DNA of 64,000 nt from Allobosea vaviloviae. Lineage in GTDB: Bacteria; Pseudomonadota; Alphaproteobacteria; Rhizobiales; Beijerinckiaceae. Positions 55,706 to 64,000 of the stretch are shown here, in pieces. The stretch spans positions 62,001-126,000 of the forward strand of contig NZ_LGSZ01000025.1 of assembly GCF_001298265.1 (NCBI RefSeq), written 5' to 3'. The first letter of the stretch is position 1. Each line of letters begins with the position of its first letter. The notes under the pieces are model-generated. The model was not told where the DNA came from, did no database searches, and saw only the letters and a list, made by a program, of their open reading frames with translations. The position numbers and the translations under genes were made by a program.

Positions 55706-56629
55706 ATGCCGATCAAGACGTCGATCGCCATCATCACGGCGGCTGTTGTCGCCGGTACGCTGGCCGCCCCGCAGGCATGGGCCCAGGCCGTCGAAGGCAA
55801 GCTGGTGCTCTACACCAGCCAGCCCAACACCGACGCCCAGCAGACCATCGACGCCTTCAAGGCGAAATATCCCAAGGTCGACATCAGCTTCGTGCGCGAT
55901 GGCACACCACGGGTCATGGCCAAGCTGCGCGCCGAGATCGAGGCCGGTGCGCCGCAGGCGGACCTGCTGCTGATCGCCGACGCTGTGACGATGGAAGGGC
56001 TGAAGAAGGAAGACCGGCTGCTGGCGCATGCCAAGGCCGACATCTCCGCCTATCCCGCCGGCGTCCACGACCCCGCCAAGTTCTGGTTCGCGACCAAGCT
56101 GATCACCACCGGCATCGTCTACAACACCAAGGCGCCGATGAAGCCGACGAGCTGGCTCGATCTCACCAAGCCGGAAGCCAAGAACCTGCTGGCGATGCCG
56201 AGCCCGCTCAATTCCGGCGCGGCGATGATCCACACCATCACCCTGACCAGCAACCTGCCGACGGGCTGGAGCTTCTACGAGGCGCTGCAGAAAAACGGCG
56301 CACTCGCGGCCGGCGCCAATGGCGACATCCTGCGCCAGGTCGCCACCGGCGAGAAGCTCTACGGCATGATCGTGGACTTCATGCCGATCCGCGAGAAGGC
56401 CAAGGGCGCGCCGGTCGAGTTCGTCTTCCCGAGCGAGGGTGTTTCGGCCGTCAGCGAACCCGTCGCCATCCTCAAGAGCAGCAAGAACCCGGAAGCCGCC
56501 AAGGCCTTCGTCGACTTCCTGATCTCGAAGGACGGCCAGGCGCTGGCACTCAAGCAGGGCTATGTCGCAGCCCATCCCGACGTCGCCCTGCCGGCCGGCT
56601 CTATCCCGACCGCGCCGCGATCAAGCTGA
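55706..56629 (+). CDS. ABC transporter substrate-binding protein, iron(III)/2-aminoethylphosphonate type (frameshifted 3' end)
   Basis: The readable frame codes for 307 residues: a signal peptide (1-27, ending AWAQA), then GKLVLYTSQPNTDAQQTIDAF and the rest of a type II periplasmic binding fold of the FutA/AfuA/PhnS class. AGGAGA sits before the ATG. The frame ends abruptly after LPAGSIPTAPRSS, whereas the normal C-terminus (LYPDRAAIKLMPFDAAKAL and onward) is found intact in the next frame to 56703. The end of that frame overlaps the permease start in a GTGA arrangement. A single missing C near 56600 explains everything. It is either a true inactivating mutation or a sequencing error. Confidence 0.85.
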   Translation: MPIKTSIAIITAAVVAGTLAAPQAWAQAVEGKLVLYTSQPNTDAQQTIDAFKAKYPKVDISFVRDGTPRVMAKLRAEIEAGAPQADLLLIADAVTMEGLKKEDRLLAHAKADISAYPAGVHDPAKFWFATKLITTGIVYNTKAPMKPTSWLDLTKPEAKNLLAMPSPLNSGAAMIHTITLTSNLPTGWSFYEALQKNGALAAGANGDILRQVATGEKLYGMIVDFMPIREKAKGAPVEFVFPSEGVSAVSEPVAILKSSKNPEAAKAFVDFLISKDGQALALKQGYVAAHPDVALPAGSIPTAPRSS

Positions 56630-56703
56630 TGCCGTTCGACGCCGCCAAGGCGCTGGCCGACGAGGCGGCTTCGCGCAAGCGCTTCAGCGCGATCTTCGAG
56701 TGA
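56594..56703 (+). other. Out-of-frame C-terminal remnant of the binding-protein gene
   Basis: In the frame shifted relative to the upstream coding sequence these bases read LYPDRAAIKLMPFDAAKAL and go on to RFSAIFE, then stop. This is the expected end of an iron-type binding protein. With one base restored around 56598-56602, the gene would run continuously from 55706 to 56703. Confidence 0.8.
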
Positions 56704-58445
56704 CGCTGGCTGCCCATACGGGCTGGCAGGAAACCAGGCCTCGCCCATCCTGGCGGGGTCTGAGCCTGCCGACAGGCTTCGGCCTGCCGGTTCTGGTCAC
56801 CGCCTGCGCGATCGTGCTGGGCGGCCTGCCCTTCCTGCGGCTGGCGGCGGCGGCCTTCGCGCCCGGCTGGCAGTTTTCGCCGGATGCGGCGCTGGCCGAA
56901 ATCGGCAGCCGCGCCGCCATCACCGCGACGCTGCACACTCTCGAGACCGCCGGCCTCTCGGCCCTCGGCGCGCTTTTGATCGGCGGCACGGCTGCGATCA
57001 TGCTCGGCGTCACCGATGTCCGCGGCAAGCGGCCGATCGCGTTTGCGCTGGTCTTCTCGATGATGATCGCGCCGCAGGTTGCGGCGCTGGCCTTCCTGAG
57101 CCTGTTCGCGCCGCATTCGCCGATCCTGTCATTGTTCGGCCTGTCGCCGGAGCCCGGCACGCCGAACCCGCTGCTGGGGCGCGGCGGCATCGCGCTGGTG
57201 ATGGCGCTGCATCATGCGCCGCTGGTCGCGATCACGCTGTGGACCGGCCTGCGCAGCGTGCCGCAATCCCTGATCGAGGCCGCGCAAATGGAAGGCGCCG
57301 GTCCCGGCACCATCGCCGCGCGCATCCTGCTGCCGGTGCTGCGGCCGCAGATCATCGCCGCAGCGTTGCTCGCCTTCGTCGCGGGCATCGGCAATTTCGG
57401 CATTCCGGCGCTGCTCGGCCTGCCGGTGAACTACCTGACGCTGCCGACACTGATCTACCGGCGCCTGTCGAGCTTCGGCCCGGCCGGCCTGCCCGATGCC
57501 GCCGCGCTATCGGTGCTGGTGGCGCTGGTGGCGGGGCTCGGCATCATCGCCGGCATGCTGGCGACGCGGCGCGGCGGCGGCAAGGTCGAGATCGAGAGGC
57601 CGCTGCAGCCGTTCTGGCAGCTCGGCCGGGCGCGCCCCCTCGTCACAGGCGGGCTGTGGATGCTGCTGGCGATCAAGCTCGGGCTGCCCTTCCTCGCTTT
57701 GCTCGGCGAGGCGCTGACACCGGCGCTCGGCGTCGCGCTGACCTGGCAGAATCTGACGCTCGACAAATTCGCCGAGGTGCTGCTGCGGCAGGACGTGACG
57801 GTGCGGGCCTTCCGCAACTCCTTCCTGTTCGCCGGCAGCGCCGCTCTGATCCTGGCCCTGGTCTCGATCGCCTTCGCCTATGCGCTCGAGCGGCGCATGG
57901 GCAAGCTGCGGCGCGTCGTCGAGGTCGTCATCGAATTGCCCTATGCCCTGCCCGGCGTGGTGCTGGCCATCGCCTGCATCCTGATGTTCCTGAAGCCGCT
58001 GCCAGTCGTCGGCGTCAGCATCTACGCCACCCCCTTCATCATCCTCTTCGCTTATCTCGCGCGCTTTCTGCCGCTGGCGCTGAAAGCGCCGGTGGCGGCG
58101 ATGGCGCAGATCGAGGCGCATCACGAGGAGGCGGCGCGGCTCGACGGCGTGACCCTCTGGCAGATGCTGCGCTTCATCGTGGCGCCGATCCTGGCGCCGG
58201 CCGCGACCGTCAGCGCGCTGATGGTCTTCCTCGTCGCCTTCAACGAGCTGACGGTCTCGGCACTGCTCTGGTCCTCGGGCACCGAGACGCTCGGCGTCGT
58301 ACTGTTCTCGCTCAAGGAAGCCGGGCTTGCGGGCGAGGCGGCGGCCGTCGCCATCAGCGCATCGGCCGTCATCCTCTGCGCCATGCTGACGCTCGACCTG
58401 CTGGCCAAGCGCTTGCCGCAGAACGTGCTGCCCTGGCGGATCTGA
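56700..58445 (+). CDS. ABC transporter permease, fused two-domain iron(III)/phosphonate type
   Basis: This 581-residue inner-membrane protein has two BPD_transp_1 domains in one chain and about twelve helices. The ATPase-coupling EAA loops are EAAQMEGAGPGTIAARILLP in the first half and EEAARLDGVTLWQMLRFIV in the second. The GTG start overlaps the TGA of the out-of-frame binding-protein end (GTGA), so translation would be coupled to the restored frame. No ATP-binding subunit gene follows; the next gene is a response regulator. Its partner binding protein suggests ferric iron or 2-aminoethylphosphonate as cargo. Confidence 0.92.
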   Translation: MTLAAHTGWQETRPRPSWRGLSLPTGFGLPVLVTACAIVLGGLPFLRLAAAAFAPGWQFSPDAALAEIGSRAAITATLHTLETAGLSALGALLIGGTAAIMLGVTDVRGKRPIAFALVFSMMIAPQVAALAFLSLFAPHSPILSLFGLSPEPGTPNPLLGRGGIALVMALHHAPLVAITLWTGLRSVPQSLIEAAQMEGAGPGTIAARILLPVLRPQIIAAALLAFVAGIGNFGIPALLGLPVNYLTLPTLIYRRLSSFGPAGLPDAAALSVLVALVAGLGIIAGMLATRRGGGKVEIERPLQPFWQLGRARPLVTGGLWMLLAIKLGLPFLALLGEALTPALGVALTWQNLTLDKFAEVLLRQDVTVRAFRNSFLFAGSAALILALVSIAFAYALERRMGKLRRVVEVVIELPYALPGVVLAIACILMFLKPLPVVGVSIYATPFIILFAYLARFLPLALKAPVAAMAQIEAHHEEAARLDGVTLWQMLRFIVAPILAPAATVSALMVFLVAFNELTVSALLWSSGTETLGVVLFSLKEAGLAGEAAAVAISASAVILCAMLTLDLLAKRLPQNVLPWRI

Positions 58446-58602
58446 CGAGCCGCAAATGCTCACATGGCGGCGCGGTCCGCCGCGTTCCACAAGATACCAT
58501 TAACGCCTCGTGGGTAGATCGATGTGATGCGACGGACTGGCGGGGTGCCTACGCGCCGGCTGAAGCGTCTTTTGGCGCGGACGCGCCTTTCAGGACGGAC
58601 CC

Positions 58603-59901
58603 ATGACCCAACGTTCAGCGGAATATCAGCCGCTCTTCCGTCCGCAGGATAAACGCCGCGTTCTCGTCGTCGAGGATTCCAAGACCTTTTCGATCGCGCT
58701 GCGCCAGATGATCGAGGCCGAAACCGGCCTCAAGGTCACGAGTTGCGGCTGCCTGAAGGACCTCAGCACGGCGATCCTGCGAGACCAGGAAGGCTATGCG
58801 ATCGCCGTCGTCGATCTCAACCTGCCTGATGCGCCCAATGGCGAGGCGCTGGACTGGACCGTCAGTCACGGCATCCCGACCATCGTCTTCACCGGCACCT
58901 TCGATGCGGCGACGCGCACACGCATCATGGAGCGCGAGGTCTTCGATTACGTCCTGAAAGATTCCGAATTTGCGCTCGGCAACCTGGTCGGCTCCGTCAA
59001 GCGGGCTCTGACCAACAAGGAAACCCGCATCCTTGTCGTCGACGACATGACCACGACCCGCCGGCTGCTCGGCCAGATGCTGACAAGCCAGCAATACAGC
59101 GTGGTCGAAGTCGGTTCCGGCGCCGATGCGCTGATGATGCTGGAACAGGATCAGGAAATCCGGCTCGTCGTTTCCGACTACAACATGCCTGACATGGACG
59201 GCTACGAGCTCGCTCGCCGCATCCGCCGCCGCTACCCAGCCGAGCAGGTGCGCGTCATCGGCATCTCCTCATCGACAGACCGCACGACCTCCGCAGGCTT
59301 CTTAAAGGCAGGCGCGCACGACTTCATCTCGCGCCCTTTCGTGCTGGAGGAGCTGCAATGCCGTATCGCCTCGAATGCCGAGACTCTGCTGCGCATGCGT
59401 CTGCTGAACGATCTCGCCTGGCGCGACTACCTGACCGGCCTGTTCAACAGACGCTATTTCTTCGAACGCGGCCCAAAAATGGTCGCCGAGGCGCGGCGGG
59501 CCAGCCAGCCGACCTGCGTCGCCATCCTCGACATCGATCATTTCAAGCTTTTGAACGACGAGCATGGGCATGATGTCGGCGATGATGCGCTGCGCATCTT
59601 CGCCGACCATCTCGGCACGTCGTTTGAGGGGCACCCCCATCTCCTCGCACGGCTCGGGGGCGAGGAATTCGCGCTGCTGCTGCCGGGCATGAGCGAGAGC
59701 GCGGCTGCTATGCTGATCGAAGAGGTTCGGATCGGGATTGCCGGCCTCGGCATGCCGGTCCGCCACGTGAATCTGGGCCTGACAGTGTCGATCGGCCTGG
59801 CCGTGATGTCGGCGACCGACAGCCTCGACCTGGCACTTCGCAAGGCCGACCGCGCGCTCTACGCAGCCAAGCAGGCCGGCCGCAACCGCCTCAACGCTTG
59901 A
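58603..59901 (+). CDS. Two-receiver GGDEF response regulator (PleD-like diguanylate cyclase)
   Basis: This 432-residue protein has a first receiver domain (19-135) with VLVVEDSKTF and acceptor VVDLNLPD, a second receiver (142-255) with ILVVDDMTTTRRLL and VVSDYNMPDMDGYEL, and a GGDEF domain (270-432). The active-site motif is RLGGEEFALLLPG, so cyclic-di-GMP synthesis is expected. The inhibitory I-site that normally reads RxxD five residues upstream is GHPH here, so product inhibition may be lost. The layout matches Caulobacter PleD. No histidine kinase gene is adjacent. Confidence 0.93.
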   Translation: MTQRSAEYQPLFRPQDKRRVLVVEDSKTFSIALRQMIEAETGLKVTSCGCLKDLSTAILRDQEGYAIAVVDLNLPDAPNGEALDWTVSHGIPTIVFTGTFDAATRTRIMEREVFDYVLKDSEFALGNLVGSVKRALTNKETRILVVDDMTTTRRLLGQMLTSQQYSVVEVGSGADALMMLEQDQEIRLVVSDYNMPDMDGYELARRIRRRYPAEQVRVIGISSSTDRTTSAGFLKAGAHDFISRPFVLEELQCRIASNAETLLRMRLLNDLAWRDYLTGLFNRRYFFERGPKMVAEARRASQPTCVAILDIDHFKLLNDEHGHDVGDDALRIFADHLGTSFEGHPHLLARLGGEEFALLLPGMSESAAAMLIEEVRIGIAGLGMPVRHVNLGLTVSIGLAVMSATDSLDLALRKADRALYAAKQAGRNRLNA

Positions 59902-59912
59902 GCCAGGCTTCG

Positions 59913-60821
59913 CTATGCTGCGCCCTCGCCCATCAGCAGGGCACGGCTCGCCTTGGCCTCGCGCACGACGAAATCGACGATGGCGCGGACGCGGGCGACA
60001 TCCTTCAGGTCGGCATGCACCAGTAGCCAGAACGAGCGTGTGATCGAGACCGTATCGGGCAGGACCGGCACGAGGCGCGGTTCGCCCTGCGCCATGAAAT
60101 GGTGGATCACGCCAATGCCGGCGCCGCCGACGACGGCATTCATCTGTGCCAGCACGCTCGAACTCTGCACTTGCGCGCGCAGACCCTTGGCGACCTCGTC
60201 GAGATAATCGAGCTCGGGCGTGAAGATCAGGTCGTCGATATAGCCGACGATGCGGTGTGAGAAGAGGTCTTCAGGCTTCGTCACCTCAGGCATCGAATCG
60301 AGATACGCCTGCGTCGCATAGAGGCCGAGACGGTAGTCGGAGAGCTTGCGCGCGACGACCTTGCCCTCCTTGGGTGGGGCGAGCGTGATCGCGACATCGG
60401 CCTCGCGCTTCGACAATGAGAGCAGGCGCGGCATGGCGATGAGCTGGATTTCGAGCCCGGGAAAGGCGCTCGCCAATCCGGCAAGACGCGGCGCGAGGAA
60501 GATGGCGCCGAAACCGTCCGGCGCTCCGATCCTGACCGTGCCGGCCAGAGCCATGTCGGCACCGCCGATGTCGCTCTGGATCGCCAGAGCGTCGGTCTCC
60601 ATGCTTTCCGCCCGGGCAAGCAGCCGCTCGCCATGGGCCGTCAACGTATAGCCCTGCGGGCGGCGCTCGAAGAGCTTGGCCTTGAGCGCTTCCTCCAGCG
60701 ACGTGATGCGGCGCGAGACGGTGGCATGGTCGGCACCGAGGCGGCGTGCGGCCGCCGTCAGCCGGCCCGAGCGGGCGACCGCCAGGAAGAAGCGTAGATC
60801 ATCCCAGTCGAACCGCTCCAC
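59913..60821 (-). CDS. LysR family transcriptional regulator
   Basis: This is a 302-residue regulator. The DNA-binding domain is WDDLRFFLAVARSGRLTAAA followed by ADHATVSRRITSLEEAL. The effector domain includes GTVRIGAPDGFGAIFLAPRL. It is divergent from mmsA across 125 bp and probably controls the valine-degradation operon, whose inducer may be a branched intermediate. The gap contains a CGCACG...CGTGCG inverted repeat (60849-60885) and a GCTATAGC palindrome that could be part of the operator. Confidence 0.9.
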   Translation of the reverse strand: MERFDWDDLRFFLAVARSGRLTAAARRLGADHATVSRRITSLEEALKAKLFERRPQGYTLTAHGERLLARAESMETDALAIQSDIGGADMALAGTVRIGAPDGFGAIFLAPRLAGLASAFPGLEIQLIAMPRLLSLSKREADVAITLAPPKEGKVVARKLSDYRLGLYATQAYLDSMPEVTKPEDLFSHRIVGYIDDLIFTPELDYLDEVAKGLRAQVQSSSVLAQMNAVVGGAGIGVIHHFMAQGEPRLVPVLPDTVSITRSFWLLVHADLKDVARVRAIVDFVVREAKASRALLMGEGAA

Positions 60822-60946
60822 CGCCGCCCTCCCCGATATATGTTTTTTCGCACGACAATGGATCCAAGGTCGCTATAGCCGTGCGCAAACGAGAATGGTA
60901 GGGGTGGTTCAGTTTCGGGACATCACAATTCGTAGGGGAGGACGCG

Positions 60947-62443
60947 ATGCGTCAGGTTGGGCATTTCATCGGCGGCAAGCATGTCGCGGGAACCTCGGGC
61001 CGCACCGCCGACATCTACCAGCCGATGGACGGCACGATCATCGGCAAGGTCGCGCTGGCCTCTCCGGCTGAGTTGCGCGCCGCCGTCGAGAACGCCGCCG
61101 AGGCCCAGCTGAAATGGGCCGCCGTCAATCCGCAGCGCCGCGCCCGCGTGCTGATGAAGTTCCTCGATCTGATCGCGCAGAACAATGACGAGCTGGCTGA
61201 GCTGCTCGCCCGCGAGCACGGTAAGACGATTCCCGACGCAAAGGGCGACATCCAGCGCGGCGTCGAGGTCGTCGAATTCTCGCTCGGCGTTCCCAACCTG
61301 ATGAAGGGCGAGTTCACCGACGGCGCCGGCCCCGGCATCGACATCTATTCGCTGCGCCAGCCGCTCGGCGTCGTCGCCGGCATCACCCCGTTCAACTTCC
61401 CGGCGATGATCCCGCTCTGGAAGCTCGGCCCCGCGATCGCCTGCGGCAACGCCTTCATCCTGAAGCCCTCCGAGCGCGACCCGGGCGTGCCGATGCGCCT
61501 CGCCGAGCTCTTCATCGAGGCGGGCGGCCCTCCCGGCATCCTCAACGTCGTCAACGGCGACAAGGAGGCTGTCGACGCGATCCTCGACGATCCCGACATC
61601 AAGGCGATCGGCTTCGTCGGTTCGACGCCGATCGCGGAGTACATCTACGCGCGCGGTTGCGCCAATGGTAAACGCGTGCAGTGCTTCGGCGGCGCCAAGA
61701 ACCACATGGTGATCATGCCCGACGCCGACATAGACCAGGCCGTCGATGCGCTGATCGGCGCCGGCTACGGCTCGGCCGGCGAGCGCTGCATGGCGATCTC
61801 GGTCGCGGTTCCCGTCGGCAAGGCCACCGCCGACGAACTGGTGAAGCGCCTGATCCCGCGCGTCGAGGCTCTGAAGATCGGCCCCTCGACCGACATGGCC
61901 GCCGATTACGGCCCGGTCGTCACCAAGGCGGCTGAGGAGAAGATTCGCGCCTATATCGATATCGGCCTCGCCGAGGGCGCGACGCTCGCGGTCGACGGGC
62001 GCGACTTCAAGATGCAGGGCTACGAGAACGGCTTTTATGTCGGCGGCTGCCTGTTCGACAACGTCACCAAGGACATGCGCATCTACAAGGAGGAGATCTT
62101 CGGGCCGGTCCTCTCCGTCGTTCGTGCCGAGTCCTATGACGAGGCGCTGAAGCTGACCAACGACCATGAATACGGCAACGGCACCGCGATCTTCACCCGC
62201 GATGGCGATGCGGCGCGCGACTTCGCCTCGAAGGTCCAGGTCGGCATGGTCGGCATCAACGTGCCGATCCCCGTGCCGCTGGCCTACTACACCTTCGGCG
62301 GCTGGAAGCGCTCCTCCTTCGGTGTCCTCAACCAGCACGGGCCGGACTCGATCCGCTTCTACACCAAGACCAAGACGGTGACGGCACGCTGGCCGAGCGG
62401 TATCAAGGATGGCGCGAGCTTTGTCATCCCGACGATGAACTGA
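60947..62443 (+). CDS. mmsA: Methylmalonate-semialdehyde dehydrogenase (CoA-acylating)
   Basis: This 498-residue aldehyde dehydrogenase converts methylmalonate semialdehyde plus CoA to propionyl-CoA in valine (and thymine or inositol) breakdown. The catalytic Cys281 is in GSAGERCMAIS. The general-base glutamate of hydrolytic aldehyde dehydrogenases is absent (QCFGGAKNHMVIMPDAD instead of ELGG), as required for CoA-acylating MmsA. MRQVGHFIGGKHVAG is the normal N-terminus, with GGGGAGGA upstream. A secreted-protein gene and an acyl-CoA dehydrogenase gene follow on the same strand. Confidence 0.95.
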   Translation: MRQVGHFIGGKHVAGTSGRTADIYQPMDGTIIGKVALASPAELRAAVENAAEAQLKWAAVNPQRRARVLMKFLDLIAQNNDELAELLAREHGKTIPDAKGDIQRGVEVVEFSLGVPNLMKGEFTDGAGPGIDIYSLRQPLGVVAGITPFNFPAMIPLWKLGPAIACGNAFILKPSERDPGVPMRLAELFIEAGGPPGILNVVNGDKEAVDAILDDPDIKAIGFVGSTPIAEYIYARGCANGKRVQCFGGAKNHMVIMPDADIDQAVDALIGAGYGSAGERCMAISVAVPVGKATADELVKRLIPRVEALKIGPSTDMAADYGPVVTKAAEEKIRAYIDIGLAEGATLAVDGRDFKMQGYENGFYVGGCLFDNVTKDMRIYKEEIFGPVLSVVRAESYDEALKLTNDHEYGNGTAIFTRDGDAARDFASKVQVGMVGINVPIPVPLAYYTFGGWKRSSFGVLNQHGPDSIRFYTKTKTVTARWPSGIKDGASFVIPTMN

Positions 62444-62481
62444 GGTCCGCCACATCGGGGCCTGGATCGGCGGAGGAGAGC

Positions 62482-63021
62482 ATGGGGCGACGATTGCGCA
62501 TCATCGCATCCTTGCTCGTGCTCTTCTGCGGCGCGGCCCAGGCGGCCGCGCTGGAGCCGGCCGCGCCTCAGCAAGCCGTGTCTGTCGGCGACGCGCTCTG
62601 CGAGGCCGAACCGGCAGAAGGCACGGTGCTGGACGAAGACCAGCAGCGCCAATGCCGGGCACTTCGGCAGGCCAGGATCGAGGAGACACGCCGGCGCAAT
62701 CGGGAGCGGGTCCGGCAGGTGATCGAGGAGAACCGGCAACGGCGCGCGCTCGAGGCAAGCCTGCCGCCGCCGCCACCTCCGCCGGTGACCGTCGAGACCT
62801 TCATGGAAGCCGGCAGCCTCTTCTATGGCGACGTGGTGGTGACGGATCGCGGACCAAGGGTCTTCATCGGGAAGCCACTCGAGGCCGCCACGCTGGAAGA
62901 TTTCGTCGCGATCGATTCGCCGCGCTCACCGCACAGGGCACGCGCGACGCAATTCGACGGGGCTTTCCCCGAACGCAAGACGGCGCGGCCGCCCCCGCCG
63001 CGCCAACAGCGTCAACCTTGA
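62482..63021 (+). CDS. Secreted hypothetical protein with a GDVVVT motif
   Basis: This 179-residue protein has a signal peptide (about 1-22, ending AAQAAA). Next come two cysteines (ALCEAEP and RQCRALRQ), a highly charged Arg/Glu coiled segment (65-95), a poly-proline run, and a small domain [19 protein letters not shown] with EDFVAI. That last part resembles the C-terminal region of the secreted protein at 53994-54500. It lies between mmsA and an acyl-CoA dehydrogenase gene, but nothing links it to valine metabolism. The function is unknown. Confidence 0.72.
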   Translation: MGRRLRIIASLLVLFCGAAQAAALEPAAPQQAVSVGDALCEAEPAEGTVLDEDQQRQCRALRQARIEETRRRNRERVRQVIEENRQRRALEASLPPPPPPPVTVETFMEAGSLFYGDVVVTDRGPRVFIGKPLEAATLEDFVAIDSPRSPHRARATQFDGAFPERKTARPPPPRQQRQP

Positions 63022-63034
63022 AAGGGCGCCAGTC

Positions 63035-64000
63035 TTGAGTCTGTTTTCCCTGAGCGAGGACCAGATCGCGATCCGCGACATGGCCCAGGATTTCGCCGCC
63101 GAGACGCTCGCGCCCAACGCCATGCGCTGGGATGAGGAGAAGCATTTCCCTGTCGAGGAAATGCGCGCGGCCGCAGCGCTGGGCATGGGCGGCATCTACA
63201 TCGCCGAGGACGTCGGCGGCTCCGGCCTGAGCCGGCTCGATGCGGCTGTCATCTTCGAGGCGCTCTCGACCGGTTGCCCGACGGTGGCGGCCTATATCTC
63301 GATCCACAACATGTGCGCCTGGATGATCGACCGCTATGGCGACGAGGCGCAGCGTCAGGCCTTCCTGCCGAAGCTCTGCACCATGGAGCATCTGGCGAGC
63401 TACTGCCTGACCGAGCCCGGCGCCGGCTCGGACGCCGCCGCCCTCAAGACGAAGGCTGTGCGCGACGGCGACCATTATGTCCTCGACGGGCAGAAGCAGT
63501 TCATCTCGGGTGCCGGCGTCTCCGACGTCTATGTCGTGATGGTGCGCACCGGCGAGCCCGGGCCTGCGGGGATTTCGACCCTCGTCGTCGAGAAGGGCAC
63601 GCCCGGCCTGTCGTTCGGCGCCAACGAGAAGAAGATGGGCTGGAACGCCCAGCCGACGGCGGCGGTGATCTTCGAGAATTGCCGCGTGCCTGTCGCCAAC
63701 CGGCTGGGACCCGAGGGCATCGGCTTCAAGATCGCCATGGCCGGGCTCGATGGCGGGCGGCTCAACATCGGCGCCTGCTCGCTCGGCGGGGCGCAGGGCG
63801 CGCTCGACAAATCGATCGCCTATGCCGGGGAGCGCAAGGCCTTCGGCGCGCGGATCGCGGATTTCCAGGCGCTGCAGTTCAAGCTGGCGGACATGGCCAC
63901 CGAGCTGGAGGCGGCGCGCAGCCTGTTGTGGCGCGCGGCGGCGTCGCTTGATGCCAAGACGCCCGATGCGACGAAGCTCTGCGCCATGGCCAAGCGCGTC
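63035..64000 (+). CDS. Acyl-CoA dehydrogenase, isobutyryl-CoA dehydrogenase-like (5' part, runs off the window)
   Basis: The first 322 codons of an FAD acyl-CoA dehydrogenase are present. It starts with TTG at 63035 ([19 protein letters not shown]), with AAGGG about 9 bases upstream. [20 protein letters not shown] is the family signature, [15 protein letters not shown] follows, and [19 protein letters not shown] is the helix region near the flavin. The [10 protein letters not shown] segment and the link to mmsA fit isobutyryl-CoA dehydrogenase of valine degradation. The C-terminal catalytic region lies beyond the window. The frame stays open to the last base. Confidence 0.88.
   Translation, partial: MSLFSLSEDQIAIRDMAQDFAAETLAPNAMRWDEEKHFPVEEMRAAAALGMGGIYIAEDVGGSGLSRLDAAVIFEALSTGCPTVAAYISIHNMCAWMIDRYGDEAQRQAFLPKLCTMEHLASYCLTEPGAGSDAAALKTKAVRDGDHYVLDGQKQFISGAGVSDVYVVMVRTGEPGPAGISTLVVEKGTPGLSFGANEKKMGWNAQPTAAVIFENCRVPVANRLGPEGIGFKIAMAGLDGGRLNIGACSLGGAQGALDKSIAYAGERKAFGARIADFQALQFKLADMATELEAARSLLWRAAASLDAKTPDATKLCAMAKRV

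Overview
The window is GC-rich, densely coded bacterial chromosome with the gene content and local gene orders of an alphaproteobacterium of the order Hyphomicrobiales (Rhizobiales). The best guess is a Bosea- or Methylobacterium-like soil or plant-associated heterotroph; this rests on protein character and synteny read by eye, not on a database search. Diagnostic local orders are chorismate mutase-hisC-tyrA divergent from metX-metW, the ptsP-prfA-prmC block near a DUF4167 gene and clpB, and otsA divergent from otsB-GH15. One tRNA is present (Thr, anticodon CGU). There is no rRNA, CRISPR array, integrase, prophage or insertion sequence.

Layout. 1-7.6 kb: the end of a ThDP enzyme gene, then a leftward acyl-CoA dehydrogenase / TetR regulator / acetylpolyamine amidohydrolase group divergent from an acyl-CoA carboxylase (beta and biotin-carrying alpha subunits), with a perfect TetR-type palindrome in the shared promoter region. 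7.6-15.2 kb: a leftward cluster of two different amidohydrolases flanking an oligopeptide-type ABC importer (binding protein and two permeases, no ATPase). 15.2-16.7 kb: a compositionally different stretch with a lone GIY-YIG/DUF4357 gene beside the tRNA-Thr. 16.9-22.1 kb: aromatic amino acid, histidine and methionine biosynthesis. 22.2-32.4 kb: clpB, DUF2293, MOSC, DUF4167, prmC, a small secreted protein, prfA and ptsP. 32.6-37.1 kb: trehalose synthesis and a GH15 enzyme. 37.2-46.4 kb: M20 peptidase, catalase with divergent OxyR, a split chromate transporter, a LysE exporter, a membrane protein, a DinB protein, an FAD oxidoreductase and a LysR regulator. 46.7-52.5 kb: a lysine/glutarate catabolic operon (AmaB-like aldehyde dehydrogenase, glutaryl-CoA dehydrogenase, glutarate CoA-transferase and a translationally coupled ThDP enzyme). 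52.5-58.5 kb: cytochrome b561 with YceI, a small secreted protein, transaldolase, and an iron-type ABC binding protein carrying an apparent frameshift followed by its fused permease, again without an ATPase. 58.6-64 kb: a two-receiver GGDEF response regulator, a LysR regulator divergent from mmsA, a small secreted protein and the start of an acyl-CoA dehydrogenase, which looks like a valine degradation operon.

Thirteen intergenic elements share the ends GTCAT...ATGAC and interchangeable inverted-repeat arms. A fourteenth, of a second family, lies before the lysine operon. They sit between genes on both strands, sometimes inside operons, and are the main non-coding structure here.

I saw no clear defence or mobile system. 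The most interesting leads are the ThDP enzyme coupled to the glutaryl-CoA genes, the amidohydrolase-importer cluster, the modular palindromic repeats, the interrupted binding-protein gene, and the prmC start hidden behind an overlapping secreted-protein gene.
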